64,000 nucleotides of DNA from Acidobacteriaceae bacterium (lineage in GTDB: Bacteria > Acidobacteriota > Terriglobia > Terriglobales > Acidobacteriaceae), in assembly GCA_031296325.1 (NCBI GenBank), contig JARLFY010000030.1, positions 1 to 64,000 of the forward strand. Reading direction: 5' to 3'. The position numbers and the translations under genes are program-made. This document shows positions 8,413-15,896 of the stretch, piece after piece; position 1 is the first letter of the stretch; every line of letters starts with the position of its first letter. The notes under the pieces were generated by a model that ran no database searches, was not told the origin of the DNA, and saw only the letters and a program-made list of their open reading frames with translations.

Positions 8413-8910
8413 ACTCTTGATCGGCATTCTGGCGCGCATCAGTTCCATCACCGACGGCGGCACCAGATCGGTCACATCGCCGCCTAGCTGGAAGACCTCC
8501 TTGATCAGCCGCGAGCTGACGTAGGTGTACTGCTCGGTCGGCATCATGAACAACGTCTCCAGTTCAGGGTCGAGCTTGCGATTCATCATCGCCATGGGAA
8601 ACTCGTACTCGTAGTCGGTGATGGCGCGAATCCCGCGCAAGACCGCCTTCGCCCCCTGCTGGCGCGCGAAGTTAACCATCAGCCCGTCGAAGGTCGTCAC
8701 CGTGACGTTCTCGAAGCCCGCCTCGGCGATTGCCGCCGCGATCATCTCCATCCGCTCCTCCACCGTAAACAGCGGAGCGCCCTTGCCCGAGTTGCGCAGA
8801 ATCGCCACAACCAGCTCGTCTACAATTCTCGACCCACGCTCAATCAGGTCCAGATGTCCATTGGTCAGCGGATCGAAGGTTCCCGGATAAATCGCCTTAA
8901 CTTTTTTCAT
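8410..8910 (-). CDS. coaD: Phosphopantetheine adenylyltransferase
   Basis: Penultimate enzyme of coenzyme A synthesis: 4'-phosphopantetheine + ATP to dephospho-CoA. From ATG 8910 the protein has 166 aa, the usual size. It shows the nucleotidyltransferase motif PGTFDPLTNGH near the N-terminus, KAVLRGIRAITDYEYEFPMA (phosphopantetheine site) and the YTYVSSRLIKEV motif (ISSTxxR equivalent). The longer frame to 8997 reads low-quality sequence and is rejected. No strong Shine-Dalgarno precedes ATG 8910. Its stop codon falls on a repeat end. Confidence 0.96.
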   Translation of the reverse strand: MKKVKAIYPGTFDPLTNGHLDLIERGSRIVDELVVAILRNSGKGAPLFTVEERMEMIAAAIAEAGFENVTVTTFDGLMVNFARQQGAKAVLRGIRAITDYEYEFPMAMMNRKLDPELETLFMMPTEQYTYVSSRLIKEVFQLGGDVTDLVPPSVMELMRARMPIKS

Positions 8911-9028
8911 GCGTACTAGCAGAATACCCTCTTCCCCGGCCAGAGGGAAAAATCTTCCCCGATAAAATATTCTGCGCCGGTGTAGACTTCCCGGCACTGG
9001 CCTCCGTCTGTTCTAGTAGCCGCACGAA

Positions 9029-9787
9029 ATGGCCGACGGTAGCCGTTTCGCAAAAGAAGTGGCAAGAGAAGCAGCCGTCCAGATTTTGCAATTGCAGGAT
9101 TGGAACCACATGGCACCTGAAGAAACACAGAGCTTTTCAGCGACGGATCTCACCCTCGGCAGCGTCCCTCTCGACGACCTTGCCTCGGGCGAAAAGTACC
9201 GATCCACCGCGCTGGACGACCTGAACGGCATCGTCGCACTCTACCAGCCGCGCGTCTTCCGCTTTCTGCTGGCTACTTTGCGCGACCGCGACTCCGCCGA
9301 GACGCTGACGCAGGAGACTTTTCTTCGCGCCTGGAACGCCCGAGACAGCTTCCGCGAGGACTGCTCGATCGCTACCTGGCTGATTCGAATCGCGCTGAAT
9401 CTGGCGCGAGATCACACCCGCACCGGACGCTTTCGCTTCTGGAAACGCGTCTCGGCCAGCGCGGTCGATGTCGCCGATGTCGCCACCAGCGTTCCCAATC
9501 ACGAATGCTCGGCTGAGACACAGTTGATCGCGCAACAACAGGTCGCCGGAATCTGGAAGACCGTCGACGGCCTCTCCGAACGACAGCGCAGCATCTTTCT
9601 GCTGCGCTTCCTCGAAGAGATGGAGATCGCCGAGATCGCCACCGTCACCGGCCTGCCCGTGAGCACGGTCAAGAGCCACCTTTACCGCGCACTTGCCATC
9701 GTTCGCGCGCAACACAACCCACCGCCTCGCGACCTTACGCCGCGCAGGTCCAACTCTCACAGCCTCACGTCCAAGGAGACGCTATGA
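9029..9787 (+). CDS. ECF-family RNA polymerase sigma factor
   Basis: Group 4 sigma factor. Region 2 spans roughly residues 65-135 (IVALYQPRVFRFLLATLRD through TQETFLRAW and SIATWLIRIALNLARDH). Region 4 follows after about residue 165, with LSERQRSIFLLRFLEEM and the helix-turn-helix IAEIATVTGLPVSTVKSHLYRAL. The N-terminus is uncertain: ATG 9029 and ATG 9110 (MAPEETQSF) are both possible and neither has a clear ribosome-binding site. The 3' end overlaps the anti-sigma gene by four bases (ATGA). With the next two genes it forms an operon of the envelope or metal stress type; the signal is unknown. Confidence 0.92.
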   Translation: MADGSRFAKEVAREAAVQILQLQDWNHMAPEETQSFSATDLTLGSVPLDDLASGEKYRSTALDDLNGIVALYQPRVFRFLLATLRDRDSAETLTQETFLRAWNARDSFREDCSIATWLIRIALNLARDHTRTGRFRFWKRVSASAVDVADVATSVPNHECSAETQLIAQQQVAGIWKTVDGLSERQRSIFLLRFLEEMEIAEIATVTGLPVSTVKSHLYRALAIVRAQHNPPPRDLTPRRSNSHSLTSKETL

Positions 9788-10395
9788 CTCCTCAACTCGT
9801 ACCACAGCAACACGTTGACCTCGGCGCCACAAGCCCGAGCGGTTCGCAATCCGCCAGCTCGCACCTGAGCGAAGAGCAGATCGACCAGCTACTTGCCCGT
9901 CGCGACGGAGCCATCGCCCCAGAACTGGCCCTCGCCGAGGCCCATCTGCTGGTCTGCGAGTCCTGCGCCGCCGAGTTGGCCAGCCTGCGCACCTCGCTCG
10001 TCCTCTTCCGCGAGGCCAGCGACGCCTACGCCGAGAGCCAGTTTCTGCATCAGCCGAACCTGATTCGTCCGCGATGGGCGGCTCCGTCGCGCCGTCCCGC
10101 GTTCTCGCACCTCTTTGCTCCGGCCTACTGGTTCGCCGCCGCAGCCATGCTTATGACCACGTTTCTGCCTATGCAGGTTTTGCATCGGCATACTCTTCCG
10201 ACGCCGCAACCAGCGGCTGTCGCCAGCGTATCAGCCTCCCCCGTCCAATCCGACGAGGCGCTGCTGAACGATGTCAACAGCGAGATCTCCGCATCGGTTC
10301 CCAGCTCGATGCAGGCGCTTGCTGATCCCTCGACCGACGAATCTACCGTTTCCACCGAACCAAACGAGACCACTTCACCCCAAAGGAAGAACTAA
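9784..10395 (+). CDS. Putative membrane anti-sigma factor (zinc-finger-like)
   Basis: 203-aa protein translationally coupled to the ECF sigma gene. The N-terminal third holds HLSEEQIDQLLARRDG and AEAHLLVCESCAAEL, i.e. the His-x3-Cys-x2-Cys pattern of ZAS anti-sigma domains that sequester region 2/4. One hydrophobic span (about residues 117-135, APAYWFAAAAMLMTTFLPM) would anchor it in the inner membrane, followed by a Ser/Pro-rich, presumably periplasmic tail. Role inferred from motif plus gene order. Confidence 0.8.
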   Translation: MTPQLVPQQHVDLGATSPSGSQSASSHLSEEQIDQLLARRDGAIAPELALAEAHLLVCESCAAELASLRTSLVLFREASDAYAESQFLHQPNLIRPRWAAPSRRPAFSHLFAPAYWFAAAAMLMTTFLPMQVLHRHTLPTPQPAAVASVSASPVQSDEALLNDVNSEISASVPSSMQALADPSTDESTVSTEPNETTSPQRKN

Positions 10396-10399
10396 AACT

Positions 10400-11083
10400 A
10401 TGACCCCCAAATCAACCTTCACATCGCTATTTTCTGTGGCCGCACTCGCGCTCTGCGGCTCCATCGCCCTCGCCCAGCAGCCTCCGGCTCCGGCACCAGC
10501 CGACGATGCAACCACACAAGCCGCTCCCGTTGAGCGCCAGACCCCTCCGGATGGCGCGATGCAGCCCGGCACAATGCACCACCCCGGCATGATGCAGCAC
10601 GGCAAGATGCAGGCTCAGGCGCAGCACAAGGATGCGGGCATGCAGGCCAAGGGACACGAGGGATTCAAGCCCGAGGGCATGTGGTGGAAGAACCCCATGG
10701 TCGTGCAGAAGCTCGCTCTGACGCCCGACCAGATCACGCGCATCAACGGAGTCTTTGAGAAGAGCCGCCTCGAACTCATCGACCTGAAGGCAAATCTGGA
10801 GAAGCAGGATCTCTTCCTTGAGCCGCTGATGAGCGCCAACCCGGTTGATACCACCAAGGCTCTCGCCCAGATCCACAAGGTTGCAGAGGCCCGCGCCGAA
10901 CTCGAAGAGGCACACGCCAGAATGCTTCTCGGCATCCGCGGCGTTCTCACCCCTGAGCAGTGGACCAAACTCAGCTCCCATGTTGGCCCTGGCGCACCCG
11001 GCCCCGGAGGCCCTGGAGCGCCCGTCGGATTCGACGGCGGACGCGGTCGCAACCCGCATGTCGATGGCCCGGAAGTAAACTAG
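10400..11083 (+). CDS. Spy/CpxP-like periplasmic protein, His/Met-rich
   Basis: 227 aa with a clear signal peptide (cleavage likely after SIALA). A His/Met/Gln-rich stretch (about residues 50-95: MHHPGMMQHGKM, AQHKDAGMQAKGHEG) is followed by a helical LTPDQ..LTPEQ domain (KLALTPDQITRINGVFEK; RGVLTPEQWTKL) typical of Spy/CpxP/ZraP proteins, and then a Gly/Pro tail. Family members are periplasmic chaperones or metal-stress sensors. The His/Met segment suggests copper or other soft-metal binding (inference). The start has AAGGAAGA upstream; it is third gene of the sigma operon and ends before a strong terminator. Confidence 0.8.
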   Translation: MTPKSTFTSLFSVAALALCGSIALAQQPPAPAPADDATTQAAPVERQTPPDGAMQPGTMHHPGMMQHGKMQAQAQHKDAGMQAKGHEGFKPEGMWWKNPMVVQKLALTPDQITRINGVFEKSRLELIDLKANLEKQDLFLEPLMSANPVDTTKALAQIHKVAEARAELEEAHARMLLGIRGVLTPEQWTKLSSHVGPGAPGPGGPGAPVGFDGGRGRNPHVDGPEVN

Positions 11084-11154
11084 CTCCGACTCACGTCGGA
11101 CTCAAGCAGCGGCAGGCGCTGCCACAAGCAGCAAACCTTACCGCATCCAGCAAA

Positions 11155-11190
11155 AAGGGGTACCCGCAACACTCGGGTACCCCTTCTTTT
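11155..11190. terminator. Bidirectional rho-independent terminator
   Basis: Twelve-base-pair stem AAGGGGTACCCG / CGGGTACCCCTT with a 7-nt loop. T-rich tracts follow in both directions (TTCTTTT rightward, TTTTTG leftward). It serves the sigma operon and the convergent FCD regulator gene. Confidence 0.88.
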
Positions 11191-11203
11191 GCATGTCTCT
11201 CGC

Positions 11204-11974
11204 CTATCTTTCCATCGCCTGCAAAAACGACTTCAGGTGTCGTCTATCCTGAGCGGGCAGAATGGGCAGGTAGAACTCTCGCAGATGGCTGCGCACGGCG
11301 CAGGCGGCCTGATGCGCCTCGCCCTTCTGAATCGCCTCCACGATGGCGGCATGCTGCTGTAGCGTCTCCTCGCGACTGCGCGGCTCGGAGGAGCGAAGAG
11401 TGTTCTCGATCATCGTGCGGATGGGCTCATTCAGCGCTTGAAAGACGAGGTGGAAGATTCGGTTTCCGCTGGCCACAATCACCGCCTCGTGGAAGTTCGC
11501 ATCCTGCTCGGCAAAGCTGTGCAGATCGGTCGTCGCCTGCATCTTGCGCAGCGCCTCGTGCAGGCCGCTCAGATGGCTCTTCGGCTGTGTGCTGGCCAAT
11601 GCCGCGGCGGAGGAATCCAACACAACCCGCATCTCCAGCAACTCCAGAGCCGAGGTACAGCCTGTCTGTAGCAGGCTGTCGAAGACGCGCGCGATTCCAA
11701 CGCTCGGCGTTCCCAGCACCTTCGATCCTCCCGGATCGCCGGGGCGCACCGAGATCAGCCCAATGTTTTCCGCCACGCGCAGAGCCTCGCGAACCGTCGG
11801 ACGGCTGACCTGAAACTCAACCATCATCGCTCGCTCCGACGGCAGACGCGATCCGGGAGCCAGCTTTCCGCTCAAAATCGCATGCTGTAGCTGCTCTACA
11901 ATCTGCTCGTGCGCCCGCGTCGAGCGGACGATAGAAAAGGGAGAGACCTTTGCGCCAGAAGTTAGCGGATCCAT
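11204..11974 (-). CDS. GntR/FadR-family transcriptional regulator (FCD domain)
   Basis: DNA-binding regulator, 256 aa from ATG 11974. The N-terminal winged helix shows AILSGKLAPGSRLPSERAMM and VSRPTVREALRVAENIGLISVRPG. The C-terminal FCD ligand domain shows LELLEMRVVLDSSAAALA, DANFHEAVIVASGN and HAAIVEAIQKGE; the acidic and His residues fit a metal-assisted carboxylate-binding pocket. FCD regulators such as LldR and PdhR sense lactate, pyruvate or related acids. It is divergent from lrgAB with a palindrome between. A GTG at 12001 is an alternative, but a TATACG box (11993-11998) just upstream argues for the ATG. Confidence 0.9.
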   Translation of the reverse strand: MDPLTSGAKVSPFSIVRSTRAHEQIVEQLQHAILSGKLAPGSRLPSERAMMVEFQVSRPTVREALRVAENIGLISVRPGDPGGSKVLGTPSVGIARVFDSLLQTGCTSALELLEMRVVLDSSAAALASTQPKSHLSGLHEALRKMQATTDLHSFAEQDANFHEAVIVASGNRIFHLVFQALNEPIRTMIENTLRSSEPRSREETLQQHAAIVEAIQKGEAHQAACAVRSHLREFYLPILPAQDRRHLKSFLQAMER

Positions 11975-12006
11975 TTCTAAATAGTAGCACCGCGTATACA
12001 CGGTTG

Positions 12007-12021
12007 ACTGGTAAGGCCAGT
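12007..12021. promoter_or_regulatory. Candidate FCD-regulator operator
   Basis: ACTGGTAAGGCCAGT is an inverted repeat (ACTGG/CCAGT, 5-base spacer), close to the TGG-N5-CCA layout of FadR-subfamily operators. It lies 33 bases upstream of the regulator start and between it and lrgAB, next to the regulator's -10-like box. Assignment is inference. Confidence 0.4.
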
Positions 12022-12077
12022 AATGTTAGGCTTGATTTCGGATGAAAAGAATCGCCAAATCGCAACGACTGGCCAGA

Positions 12078-12190
12078 TTAGAGCAGTTCCGATAATGATG
12101 GAGACCGTTGCGGAGTGAGCAAAAGCAGATTCCTTCGCTTTGCTACGGAATGACAAACAAATTGGTCGATAGCAATTCCGAAAGGGTTTC
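12078..12190. repeat. CATTC dispersed element copy 5
   Basis: Left end TTAGAGCAGTTCC (12078-12090); core GCAGATTCCTTCGC..CTACGGAATGACA (12125-12153). The right end is GGTCGATAGCAATTCCGAAA followed by GGGTTTC. It sits between the FCD regulator and lrgA and may carry or displace regulatory DNA. Confidence 0.7.
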
Positions 12191-12228
12191 ACCTCCGATT
12201 CTCTACAGTCGTCGCCACAAACAAAACC

Positions 12229-12612
12229 ATGAAAACTTTCAAAGTCATCCTCGGATTCAGCATCCTCATCGGCTTTCAACTCGCTGGGATGGGGCTTCAC
12301 AAAGTCGGAGTGCCGCTGCCTGCGGGCGTTCTGGGCCTGCTCCTGTTCACCACGGCGCTGGCGATCGAGATCGTCAAAGTCGAGTGGGTAGAGACCACCG
12401 CCGACTTTCTAGTTCGCCACATGCTGCTTCTGTTTATCCCGCTGATGGCGGGCCTGACCCAGATGTCCGCCGAGTTGCGCCGCGACGGAGTGGCTCTGCT
12501 GGCCAGTCTCATCGCCAGCCTCATCGCCGTGCTGCTGACCACGGGCGGCCTGGCCCACTTCCTGTTGCGCGATGTTGTTCCTGCCGCCGCCACGGAGCCG
12601 GAAGACAAATGA
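12229..12612 (+). CDS. lrgA: CidA/LrgA family membrane protein
   Basis: 127-aa holin-like inner-membrane protein with four hydrophobic segments and family motifs GFQLAGMGLHKVGVPLPAGVLGLLLF and LLLFIPLMAGL (read across the first two and third spans). LrgA/CidA pair with LrgB/CidB; the complex was first linked to murein hydrolase control and later, in several bacteria, to pyruvate uptake. Its ATG overlaps the lrgB start by ATGA at 12609. No Shine-Dalgarno is visible before ATG 12229. The neighbouring FCD regulator supports an organic-acid-responsive role (inference). Confidence 0.9.
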   Translation: MKTFKVILGFSILIGFQLAGMGLHKVGVPLPAGVLGLLLFTTALAIEIVKVEWVETTADFLVRHMLLLFIPLMAGLTQMSAELRRDGVALLASLIASLIAVLLTTGGLAHFLLRDVVPAAATEPEDK

Positions 12613-13304
12613 GAGCGCTGACCGAGGTCTTCAACTCACCCGCCTTTGCCATCGGCATGACCCTCGTTCTGTACTGGGCTTCGTTGCGCGTGCAGAAGCG
12701 TTATATGTGGGCAAGCCCCCTGGTCACAGCCTCCCTTGCATTGGTGCTTCTGCTCTACGTTCTCCGCATCCCGTATGCGGACTATCGCATCGGCGGAAAC
12801 GTCTTCACCTATCTGCTGGGGCCGGCGACCGTCGCGCTCGGCGTGCCGATGTACAAGCAGGGAATCAAACTGAAAGGATCGCTGCGACGCTTGCTGGTGG
12901 TCGTGCTGGCCGGATCCATCGTCGGAATGTTCACCGCCGGAATCGTGGCATGGCTCTTCGGAGCCTCGCATGAGGTCATCATGTCGACCCTGCCCAAGTC
13001 CGTGACCACGCCGATTGCGATTCAGGTTTCGGCAGAATTGCATGGCAACCCAGCGATTACCGCAGCGATGGTTCTGGTCACCGGAGTTCTGGGCAGCATC
13101 GTTGGCCCGTCGGTTCTGCGCATGTCGCACATCTTTCACGACAACGCTCACGGCGCGGCGATTGGAACCTCGTCCCACGCCGTCGGAACCGCTTCCCTGC
13201 TTCGCACCTCCGAGGTGCAAGGCTCTGTGTCTTCGCTGGCGATGGCGATGGCGGGAGTCATCACCTCGATTCTAGCAATGCTGCTCACCTGGTACTGGCA
13301 CTAA
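12609..13304 (+). CDS. lrgB: CidB/LrgB family membrane protein
   Basis: 231-aa polytopic membrane protein, partner of LrgA. Family motifs are visible: LGPATVALGVPMYKQ, SVTTPIAIQVSAELHG, TGVLGSIVGPSVLR, and AHGAAIGTSSHAVGTA near the C-terminus, the last two forming the conserved transport core. The gene is translationally coupled to lrgA (ATG inside the lrgA stop). The frame continues open upstream to 12108, but that part is the antisense or alternate frame of lrgA and is not coding. It ends 15 bases before a strong terminator. Confidence 0.92.
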   Translation: MRALTEVFNSPAFAIGMTLVLYWASLRVQKRYMWASPLVTASLALVLLLYVLRIPYADYRIGGNVFTYLLGPATVALGVPMYKQGIKLKGSLRRLLVVVLAGSIVGMFTAGIVAWLFGASHEVIMSTLPKSVTTPIAIQVSAELHGNPAITAAMVLVTGVLGSIVGPSVLRMSHIFHDNAHGAAIGTSSHAVGTASLLRTSEVQGSVSSLAMAMAGVITSILAMLLTWYWH

Positions 13305-13319
13305 ACTTCCAAGAGCAAA

Positions 13320-13370
13320 AATCGTTACGAAAAGGAATTCAATCCCCTTTCCGTAACGATTCTCTTTTCT
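13320..13370. terminator. Bidirectional terminator between lrgB and recA
   Basis: AATCGTTACG (13320-13329) pairs with CGTAACGATT (13352-13361), extended by AAAGG/CCTTT inside. The plus strand continues TCTCTTTTCTT and the minus strand continues TTTTGC, so it can end both convergent transcripts. Confidence 0.85.
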
Positions 13371-13414
13371 TCACAAGCCAATGTTCTGCAACGCAGCGCT
13401 GTTGCCTGTGCGGA

Positions 13415-14491
13415 CTACTTCTTGCCCTTGACCACTTCCGCTGCGAGCGATACCGCTCCAGCCGGAACCGCAGGAATCTCCGATGCAGCGACCAGAGCTG
13501 CGCCGATGCCGAGCTTCTTGCGCAGTTCGCTATCGACCCGTGCGAAGACGTCCTTGTTCTCCTTCAGGAAGCCGCGCACATTCTCGCGTCCCTGTCCGAT
13601 GCGTTCGCCCTGAAAGCTGTACCACGCGCCGCTCTTGTCGACGATGCCGTTGGCCACTGCAAGGTCCAGCGCATCGCCCTCGCGCGAGATTCCCTCGCCG
13701 TAGAGAATGTCGAACTCGGCGTCGCGGAACGGAGCCGCGACCTTGTTCTTCACAATCTTGACCTTGGTGCGCGAGCCAACCACCACGTCGCCCTCTTTGA
13801 CCGCGCCGATGCGGCGAATGTCGATGCGCATGGACGAGTAGAACTTCAGCGCCTTGCCGCCGGTCGTCGTCTCCGGATTGCCGAACATGACGCCAATCTT
13901 GTCGCGAATCTGATTAATGAAGATCAGGCAGGTGCGCGACTTCGAGACCGTTCCGGTCAGTTTGCGCAGAGCCTGCGACATCAACCGCGCCTGCAAGCCC
14001 ATATGCGAATCGCCCATCTCGCCGTCGAGTTCGGCCTTGGGAACCAGCGCGGCGACCGAATCGACCACCAGAACGTCAATCGCGCCCGAACGCACCAGCG
14101 CCTCGACGATCTCCAACGCCTGCTCGCCATAGTCCGGCTGCGAGATCAGCAGGTTGTCGATGTCCACGCCCAGTTTCCTCGCATAGGCCGGGTCGAGCGC
14201 GTGCTCTGCATCGACGAAGGCCGCGAGACCGCCCGCCTTCTGCGCTTCGGCGATGATCTGCAACGTAATCGTCGTCTTGCCCGAGGACTCCGGCCCGAAG
14301 ATCTCGATGACGCGTCCGCGCGGCACTCCGCCCACACCCAGCGCGGAGTCGAAGGAGATCGAGCCGGTCGAGATGACCGCGATCGGAACCACCGCTTCCT
14401 TTGACCCGAGACGCATCACCGAGCCTTTGCCAAACTGCTTTTCCAGTGCTGCGAGTGCGGTCTCTATTGCTCTGTTGCGATCATCGGCCAC
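13415..14491 (-). CDS. recA: Recombinase A
   Basis: Cytosolic DNA strand-exchange ATPase and SOS co-protease, 358 aa, full length. Walker A is GPESSGKTT (residues 66-74), Walker B is [10 protein letters not shown], loop L1 is [21 protein letters not shown] (read over two lines of contact), loop L2 lies around [14 protein letters not shown], and the C-terminal domain ends in a Lys-rich tail (VVKGKK). The start codon follows CAGGAG. A palindrome that may be a LexA box lies about 70 bases upstream. Convergent with lrgAB. Confidence 0.99.
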   Translation of the reverse strand: MADDRNRAIETALAALEKQFGKGSVMRLGSKEAVVPIAVISTGSISFDSALGVGGVPRGRVIEIFGPESSGKTTITLQIIAEAQKAGGLAAFVDAEHALDPAYARKLGVDIDNLLISQPDYGEQALEIVEALVRSGAIDVLVVDSVAALVPKAELDGEMGDSHMGLQARLMSQALRKLTGTVSKSRTCLIFINQIRDKIGVMFGNPETTTGGKALKFYSSMRIDIRRIGAVKEGDVVVGSRTKVKIVKNKVAAPFRDAEFDILYGEGISREGDALDLAVANGIVDKSGAWYSFQGERIGQGRENVRGFLKENKDVFARVDSELRKKLGIGAALVAASEIPAVPAGAVSLAAEVVKGKK

Positions 14492-14561
14492 GGCTTAATT
14501 CTCCTGATTGGAAGGTCAAGACGAATTCTAGCATCCAAATCGGGAACAAGCGAATAAAAAA

Positions 14562-14572
14562 CGAACTGTTCG
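14562..14572. promoter_or_regulatory. Candidate SOS (LexA-like) palindrome upstream of recA
   Basis: CGAACTGTTCG is a perfect 11-base palindrome upstream of a -10-like TAGAAT (minus strand, 14530-14525). Position before recA suggests an SOS operator, but it matches neither the Gram-positive nor the alphaproteobacterial LexA consensus exactly. Confidence 0.35.
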
Positions 14573-14674
14573 CCAGATTGTTTTCCTTCCAGTCCGCTGA
14601 GCCGCTGAATTCCGGGCATTACAGCGAAATTTCGCCACGTTCCCCCGTAAGCGTATATCCTAGTTTCAATAGGT

Positions 14675-14803
14675 ATACGTCTTCAGGGCGGGGTGCGATT
14701 CCCCACCGGCGGTGATAGCCCGCAAGCGCCTGCGCAAGCAGGGTCAGCAGATCTGGTCAGATTCCAGAGCCGACGGTAACAGTCCGGATGAAAGAAGATG
14801 TAC
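14675..14803 (+). ncRNA. FMN riboswitch (RFN element)
   Basis: All conserved RFN blocks are present in order: GTCTTCAGGGCGGGGTG, CCCCACCGGCGGTGATAGCC, GCAGGGTCAGCAGATCTGGT, TTCCAGAGCCGACGGTAACA, and GTCCGGATGAAAGAAGATG. The closing P1 helix forms between TACGTCTTC and GAAGATGTA. It lies about 100 bases before ribB, so FMN should switch off ribB by transcription termination or by masking the start region. Confidence 0.97.
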
Positions 14804-14900
14804 CAGTCGACCATGGGCCACAGAGATCGCGGCCAGTTTGCTCTGCTTGGGATGTTCGCGCCCTGAAACGCCTGCCTCTGATCCTGCGAGGAGCGTCAAA

Positions 14901-15593
14901 TTGTCCGCCTTTACCAGCCTTCCCGATTCAGCCATCGCCGTTGCCCATACCCCCGCCGCGTACTCTCCCAATGCCCCCGTCGAAGAGCGTTTTGCTCAGG
15001 CTATGAACGACATGCGCCGTGGGCATCCGGTGGTTCTGGTGGACGATTTCGACCGCGAGAATGAGGCCGACCTGATTCTCGCCGCCGAAAAGATTACCCC
15101 CAAAACCATGGCTCTGCTGATCCGCGAGTGCAGCGGAATCGTCTGTCTGTGTCTGGACAACGCGACCGCCGACCGTCTCGAACTGCCTATGATGGTGGCC
15201 AGCAACGAGAGCCGCTTCCAGACCGCCTTCACGGTGACCATCGAGGCTCGCCACGGCGTCACCACCGGAGTCTCGGCGCAGGATCGCGTTACCACAATTC
15301 GCGCGGCCATCGCCGACAACGCGCGCCCGGAGGACATCGTCCGTCCCGGTCACGTCTTCCCCCTGCGCGCGGCGGAGAACGGCGTTCTGGGCCGCGAGGG
15401 CCACACCGAGGGCTCGATCGATCTGGCGATCATGGCTGGCTTCAAGCCCGCTGCGATCCTGAGCGAGTTGACCAACCCCGACGGCACCATGACCAAGGGC
15501 GAGCAGATCCAGCAGTTCGCCGAGAAGCATCGGATGGTGATCCTCAGCATTCAGGAATTGATCGAGCGCCGCCGCTCTGCACAGAAGAATTAG
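14901..15593 (+). CDS. ribB: 3,4-dihydroxy-2-butanone-4-phosphate synthase
   Basis: Makes the four-carbon precursor of riboflavin from ribulose 5-phosphate. 230 aa, RibB domain only, without the GTP cyclohydrolase II part of RibBA fusions. Motifs: [19 protein letters not shown] (metal-binding acidic loop), [53 protein letters not shown]. The start is the TTG at 14901 with GAGGAG 7 bases upstream; earlier in-frame codons lie inside the riboswitch and are not coding. Controlled by the FMN riboswitch. Its TAG stop is the first triplet of a dispersed element. Confidence 0.95.
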   Translation: MSAFTSLPDSAIAVAHTPAAYSPNAPVEERFAQAMNDMRRGHPVVLVDDFDRENEADLILAAEKITPKTMALLIRECSGIVCLCLDNATADRLELPMMVASNESRFQTAFTVTIEARHGVTTGVSAQDRVTTIRAAIADNARPEDIVRPGHVFPLRAAENGVLGREGHTEGSIDLAIMAGFKPAAILSELTNPDGTMTKGEQIQQFAEKHRMVILSIQELIERRRSAQKN

Positions 15594-15705
15594 AGCATTT
15601 TGCCTAATGGTCTAGACCGTCGCGACGCAACGAGCGAAGCAGAGTCGTCTGCTTCGCTGCGGAATGACAAAAAATCATGGCCGTCCTGAGCGACTCAGCC
15701 AATCC
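15591..15705. repeat. CATTC dispersed element copy 6
   Basis: Begins TAGAGCATTTTGCC (15591-15604), with TAG serving as the ribB stop. It continues AATGGTCTAGACCGTCGCG and a core with CTTCGCTGCGGAATGACA. The rest of the ribB to transglutaminase gap (to 15896) shows no gene; the right border is approximate. Confidence 0.7.
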
Positions 15706-15896
15706 GCCCGTCAATAATCTGAGATGCTACCCTGAACAGAATGAATTTTGTCGCGAGCAAAGCATTTTGGTCGCAAACAAACAACATTTAACGTAGCCTT
15801 ACAGTTACAACTTCCGCGAGACGTCTGGAGCCTTTATGGGACGTGGTGTCAGGCGAGCGCGAACGCATAACTTCTGGCATGGGTGCATGAGGGTGA

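Noticed and set aside
12108-12608. N-terminal extension of lrgB (open frame upstream of 12609)
   Set aside because: It reads through lrgA in another frame and through a dispersed repeat; lrgB starts at the ATG coupled to the lrgA stop.
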